Source: Dokdonella_A sp039926025 (lineage in GTDB: Bacteria > Pseudomonadota > Gammaproteobacteria > Xanthomonadales > Rhodanobacteraceae). From it: DNA of 8,974 bases. Below are positions 7,027 through 8,974 of this stretch, piece after piece. A program made the translations under genes and the position numbers. The DNA lies in contig JBDSXV010000208.1 of the NCBI GenBank assembly GCA_039926025.1, positions 1-8,974 of the forward strand, given 5' to 3'. Each line of letters begins with the position of its first letter. Position 1 is the stretch's first letter. The notes under the pieces are model-generated. The model had not been told where the DNA came from. It did not search any database and saw only the letters and a program-made list of their open reading frames with translations.

Positions 7027-7175
7027 GTGTCGTCCTATGCAGGAAAGAAGGCGCACTCGCCACCCGAGTGTAGGACGACGCCGACAGCAAGGCCAGCGGT
7101 GTCCAGCATGATTCCACGACGCCGAGGCGGCATCTGCGACACTAGGGCCAACACCAAACAACAGCCCGAATTGCA
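7027..7175. promoter_or_regulatory. Divergent control region between precursor C and dehydrogenase C
   Basis: These 149 bp lie between the divergent start codons of precursor C (-) and dehydrogenase C (+) and must supply transcription and translation signals for both. The precursor-proximal third contains the strong inverted repeat listed separately. The dehydrogenase-proximal part (7080-7175) shows no clear -35/-10 pair, and no good Shine-Dalgarno sequence precedes ATG 7176. The region does not resemble the equivalent region at 2737-2836 in sequence, although position and length class are alike. Confidence 0.45.
7029..7079 (-). promoter_or_regulatory. Inverted repeat that can pair with the precursor C ribosome-binding site
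   Basis: A perfect 9-bp inverted repeat, GTCGTCCTA (7029-7037) and TAGGACGAC (7071-7079), encloses a second perfect stem, CACTCG (7054-7059) and CGAGTG (7065-7070), with a five-base loop. The outer and inner right arms abut exactly. Read on the minus strand as mRNA, the 3' outer arm contains the AGGA Shine-Dalgarno sequence of precursor C and ends three bases before the ATG. If transcription starts upstream of 7079, the 5' arm can hide the ribosome-binding site. A DNA operator is the main alternative. Confidence 0.5.
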
Positions 7176-8375
7176 ATGTCTCACAGCACCAAGGTTCGCC
7201 GTTGCGCCGTCTTGCTGGTCGAGCCGCGCGACCAGTTGACGCTCGACCTCGCCGGCCTTCTGAGCGGCGGCAACGCGCTCGCGACGAGCGTCGAGTGGGT
7301 CGTACTCGCCCCCCATGTCGGCGTGGAAGTCACGATTGACGCCCATGAACTCGCTGCGCTCGGCGTCATCGGCGAGACTTCATGGATGCCCACCGAACTC
7401 CTGGCGAAACAGGTAGCGCCAGCCGTCGTCGAGTCCCTCCTCGCCAAAGGACTCTTGATCGGCGATGCCCCGGACAATGCTGACATGTGCGCACGAGACG
7501 AAGCGGTGCGCGCGGGACATTGGCGCCCGCTGTCGGCGGTGGCGCACTACTTCACCCGCTGGAGTGACGCAGGTGTCGGTGAGGATGTGCGGCTCACTCG
7601 CCATCGCTCGCTCACCGATCTGGTCAACGAACACGGGCCGCCGCCGCCGCACCTGACCGAGCGCGTTCCGCAAGACCGTCGCATAGCGCTGGCACCGCAA
7701 CGGTCATCCGTCCTGGATGAACTGTTCCGGCGACGCGCAACCTGCCGCAATTACGATATCGAGAGCTTGCTCGACGCTGCCGACTTCAGCGATCTGCTGC
7801 GGCGGGTGTTTGGCTGCCACGATGTCGTCGAAGTGATTCCCGGCGCGATGGGTCTGAAGAAATCAAACCCCTCCGGCGGTGGCCTCCATCCGCTTGAAGC
7901 GTATTTGCTGGTGCGCCGGGTCCAGGGCGTGGAGCCCGGCATCTATCATTATCATGTGGCGGCGCACGCGCTGGAGCCCATGCAAGGGCTCGATCGGGAC
8001 CGTGCATCGGAACTCGCCAACCTTTTTGTTGCGGGGCAGGAGTTCTTTGCTGATGCGCATGTGCAGGTCATCCTGACGGCACGCTTTCGCCGCACGTTCT
8101 GGAAATACCGCAATCACCCCAAGGCCTATCGAGCAATCGTCCTGGAGGTGGGCCACGTCTCGCAAAACCTTTACCTGGCAGCCACGGAACTAGGGCTCGG
8201 CGCCTACGTCACGGCGGCGATCAACGAAATCGACATCGAACGGGCATTGGGTCTGGACGAGTTGCAGGAAAGTCCGATCGCCGTCTGCGGCTTCGGACCT
8301 CGCGCGAGCCACAAGACGATGCTCGAATTCGACCCGCTCGGCGCGGTGTGGAATGAAGAAGGCCGGCGCCGCTGA
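7176..8375 (+). CDS. SagB-related peptide maturation dehydrogenase (dehydrogenase C)
   Basis: A 399-residue paralogue of dehydrogenase B, with the same order of blocks: KVRRCAVLLVEPRDQ at the N-terminus, a proline run (HGPPPPHLTERV), RATCRNYD, PSGGGLHPLEAYLLV (from residue 232), GIYHYHVAAHALEP, FWKYRNHPKAYR (Lys310), EVGHVSQNLYLAATELGLGAY and a C-terminal FDPLGAVW. These are FMN-dependent nitroreductase/SagB features. The second half is strongly conserved between the copies; the first ~170 residues are much more divergent, suggesting peptide or partner recognition there (inference). The ATG at 7176 is chosen because similarity to the paralogue begins a few residues later, though no good Shine-Dalgarno sequence is present. 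The PSAGG motif of copy B is PSGGG here. It diverges from precursor C, which is its likeliest substrate by position, and ends 122 bp before the convergent molybdenum hydroxylase gene. Confidence 0.9.
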   Translation: MSHSTKVRRCAVLLVEPRDQLTLDLAGLLSGGNALATSVEWVVLAPHVGVEVTIDAHELAALGVIGETSWMPTELLAKQVAPAVVESLLAKGLLIGDAPDNADMCARDEAVRAGHWRPLSAVAHYFTRWSDAGVGEDVRLTRHRSLTDLVNEHGPPPPHLTERVPQDRRIALAPQRSSVLDELFRRRATCRNYDIESLLDAADFSDLLRRVFGCHDVVEVIPGAMGLKKSNPSGGGLHPLEAYLLVRRVQGVEPGIYHYHVAAHALEPMQGLDRDRASELANLFVAGQEFFADAHVQVILTARFRRTFWKYRNHPKAYRAIVLEVGHVSQNLYLAATELGLGAYVTAAINEIDIERALGLDELQESPIAVCGFGPRASHKTMLEFDPLGAVWNEEGRRR

Positions 8376-8497
8376 GCATCGTCGCTACGCTCTGCCGCGA
8401 TCCTTCGCGGAGGGGACGACGTCATCCCACCCATCCCCATACCCTGAACGAGAGGGCCGAGGTGCCGTGACCGATGTTGAGCAGCGAGTTGTGCGAT
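8376..8497. other. Convergent intergenic region with a short GC hairpin
   Basis: These 122 bp lie between the stops of two converging genes. The only structure I see is a perfect 6-bp stem, CCGCGA (8395-8400) and TCGCGG (8405-8410), with a TCCT loop. It is not followed by a T-tract on either strand, so calling it an intrinsic terminator would be weak. Its position 20 bp past the dehydrogenase stop would suit one. Confidence 0.3.
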
Positions 8498-8974
8498 TCA
8501 CGCCAACTTGAACGGCAACTGTCGCAGCCGCTTCCCCGTCAATGCAAACAAGGCATTGCCGACCGCCGGAGCGATCGGTGGCGTGCCGGGCTCGCCGCAG
8601 CCGCCCATCTTGTCGGTGCTCGGCACGATGTGGACTTCGACGATCGGCATTTCCGGAAGGCGCAGCGCCTGGTAGTCGTGGAAGTTGCTTTGTTCGACGC
8701 GCCCGTTCTTCAAGGTCAATTCGCCGTGTAGCGCTGCTGACAATCCGAACACGATGCCCGACTGCATCTGCGCTTCGACGGTCAGCGGGTTCACCACCGG
8801 GCCGCAATCGATGGCGCAGACGACACGGTGCACGCGCGGCTTGCCACCCTCGACCGAGACTTCCGCGATCTGCGCGACATAGCTGCCGAACGATTGATGC
8901 ACCGCCATGCCCGCGGCGTGGCCCTGCGGCAGCGGCTTGCCCCAGCCGAATTTCTCGGCGGCCAGATCGAGTGC
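8498..8974 (-). CDS. Molybdenum hydroxylase large subunit, isoquinoline 1-oxidoreductase beta-subunit-like, C-terminal part
   Basis: The C-terminal 158 residues of a molybdopterin-binding (xanthine dehydrogenase family) aldehyde/N-heterocycle oxidoreductase. The frame is open from the right edge (AAEKFGWGKPLPQGHAAGMA) to TGA at 8498-8500; the Met at 8908 is internal. Recognisable blocks are HQSFGSYVAQIAEV, AIDCGPVVNP, AQMQSGIVFGLSAALHGE, QSNFHDYQALR and GGCGEPGTPPIAPAVGNALFA near the end. The Glu of CGEP matches the active-site Glu of the family (family knowledge). The IorB-type protein is usually over 700 residues, often with a twin-arginine signal, so most of it lies outside the window. It works with a small [2Fe-2S] subunit, also not seen. 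It runs convergently toward the peptide cassette and shows no functional link to it, so it probably marks the cassette boundary. The substrate cannot be told. Confidence 0.9.
   Translation of the reverse strand, partial: ALDLAAEKFGWGKPLPQGHAAGMAVHQSFGSYVAQIAEVSVEGGKPRVHRVVCAIDCGPVVNPLTVEAQMQSGIVFGLSAALHGELTLKNGRVEQSNFHDYQALRLPEMPIVEVHIVPSTDKMGGCGEPGTPPIAPAVGNALFALTGKRLRQLPFKLA

Noticed and set aside
7027..7176. Upstream extension of precursor C to the ATG ending at 7176
   Set aside because: The NHLP-like leader starts at the Met at 7026 with an AGGA site; the extension is Arg/Trp/Cys-rich and unlike a leader.
8395..8410. Hairpin CCGCGA/TCGCGG as an intrinsic terminator
   Set aside because: The stem is short and there is no T-tract on either side; kept only as a note in the intergenic entry.
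8385..8807. Second minus-strand open frame of 140 codons overlapping the molybdenum hydroxylase gene
   Set aside because: It is out of frame with the clear IorB-like sequence and has no motif.

Overview
The window is GC-rich (roughly 60%) with strong G/C preference at third codon positions. It carries gene families that I associate from memory with the Lysobacterales/Xanthomonadales branch of Gammaproteobacteria (Lysobacter, Rhodanobacter, Dokdonella-like organisms). The taxon is inferred from family distribution; no rRNA or other marker is present.

Almost the whole window is a tandemly duplicated, predicted peptide-modification (RiPP-like) locus built from three gene types: (i) a membrane-anchored class III nucleotide-cyclase-like protein with a TolB-like domain and TPRs, named in family databases as the putative peptide modification system cyclase; (ii) a small precursor with an NHLP (nitrile-hydratase-like leader)-type leader; and (iii) a SagB-related FMN dehydrogenase, named the putative peptide maturation dehydrogenase.

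Unit 1 (1..4003) holds the 3' part of cyclase A (+), precursor A (-), precursor B (-) and dehydrogenase B (+). Unit 2 (about 4138..8375) holds complete cyclase B (+), precursor C (-) and dehydrogenase C (+). Each unit repeats the same geometry. The cyclase runs tail-to-tail into a precursor gene, overlapping it by 8 bp in unit 1 and 27 bp in unit 2. A precursor and the dehydrogenase then diverge from a short control region of 100 bp or 149 bp, each containing a long perfect inverted repeat. In unit 2 the repeat covers the precursor's ribosome-binding site.

Precursors A and B are close relatives that align without gaps over 71 residues and share one cysteine. Precursor C has a similar leader but a different, cysteine-free core. 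The two cyclases keep nearly the same TolB-like module, while their TPR regions have drifted. The complete cyclase keeps both metal aspartates, but several other catalytic positions look substituted. No YcaO, LanM, radical SAM, protease or exporter gene is visible, so the chemistry done on the peptides cannot be read from this window.

The right edge (8498..8974, -) is the C-terminal part of an isoquinoline 1-oxidoreductase beta-subunit-like molybdenum hydroxylase. It converges on the cassette and probably marks its boundary. No tRNA, rRNA, CRISPR array, insertion sequence or integrase was seen.
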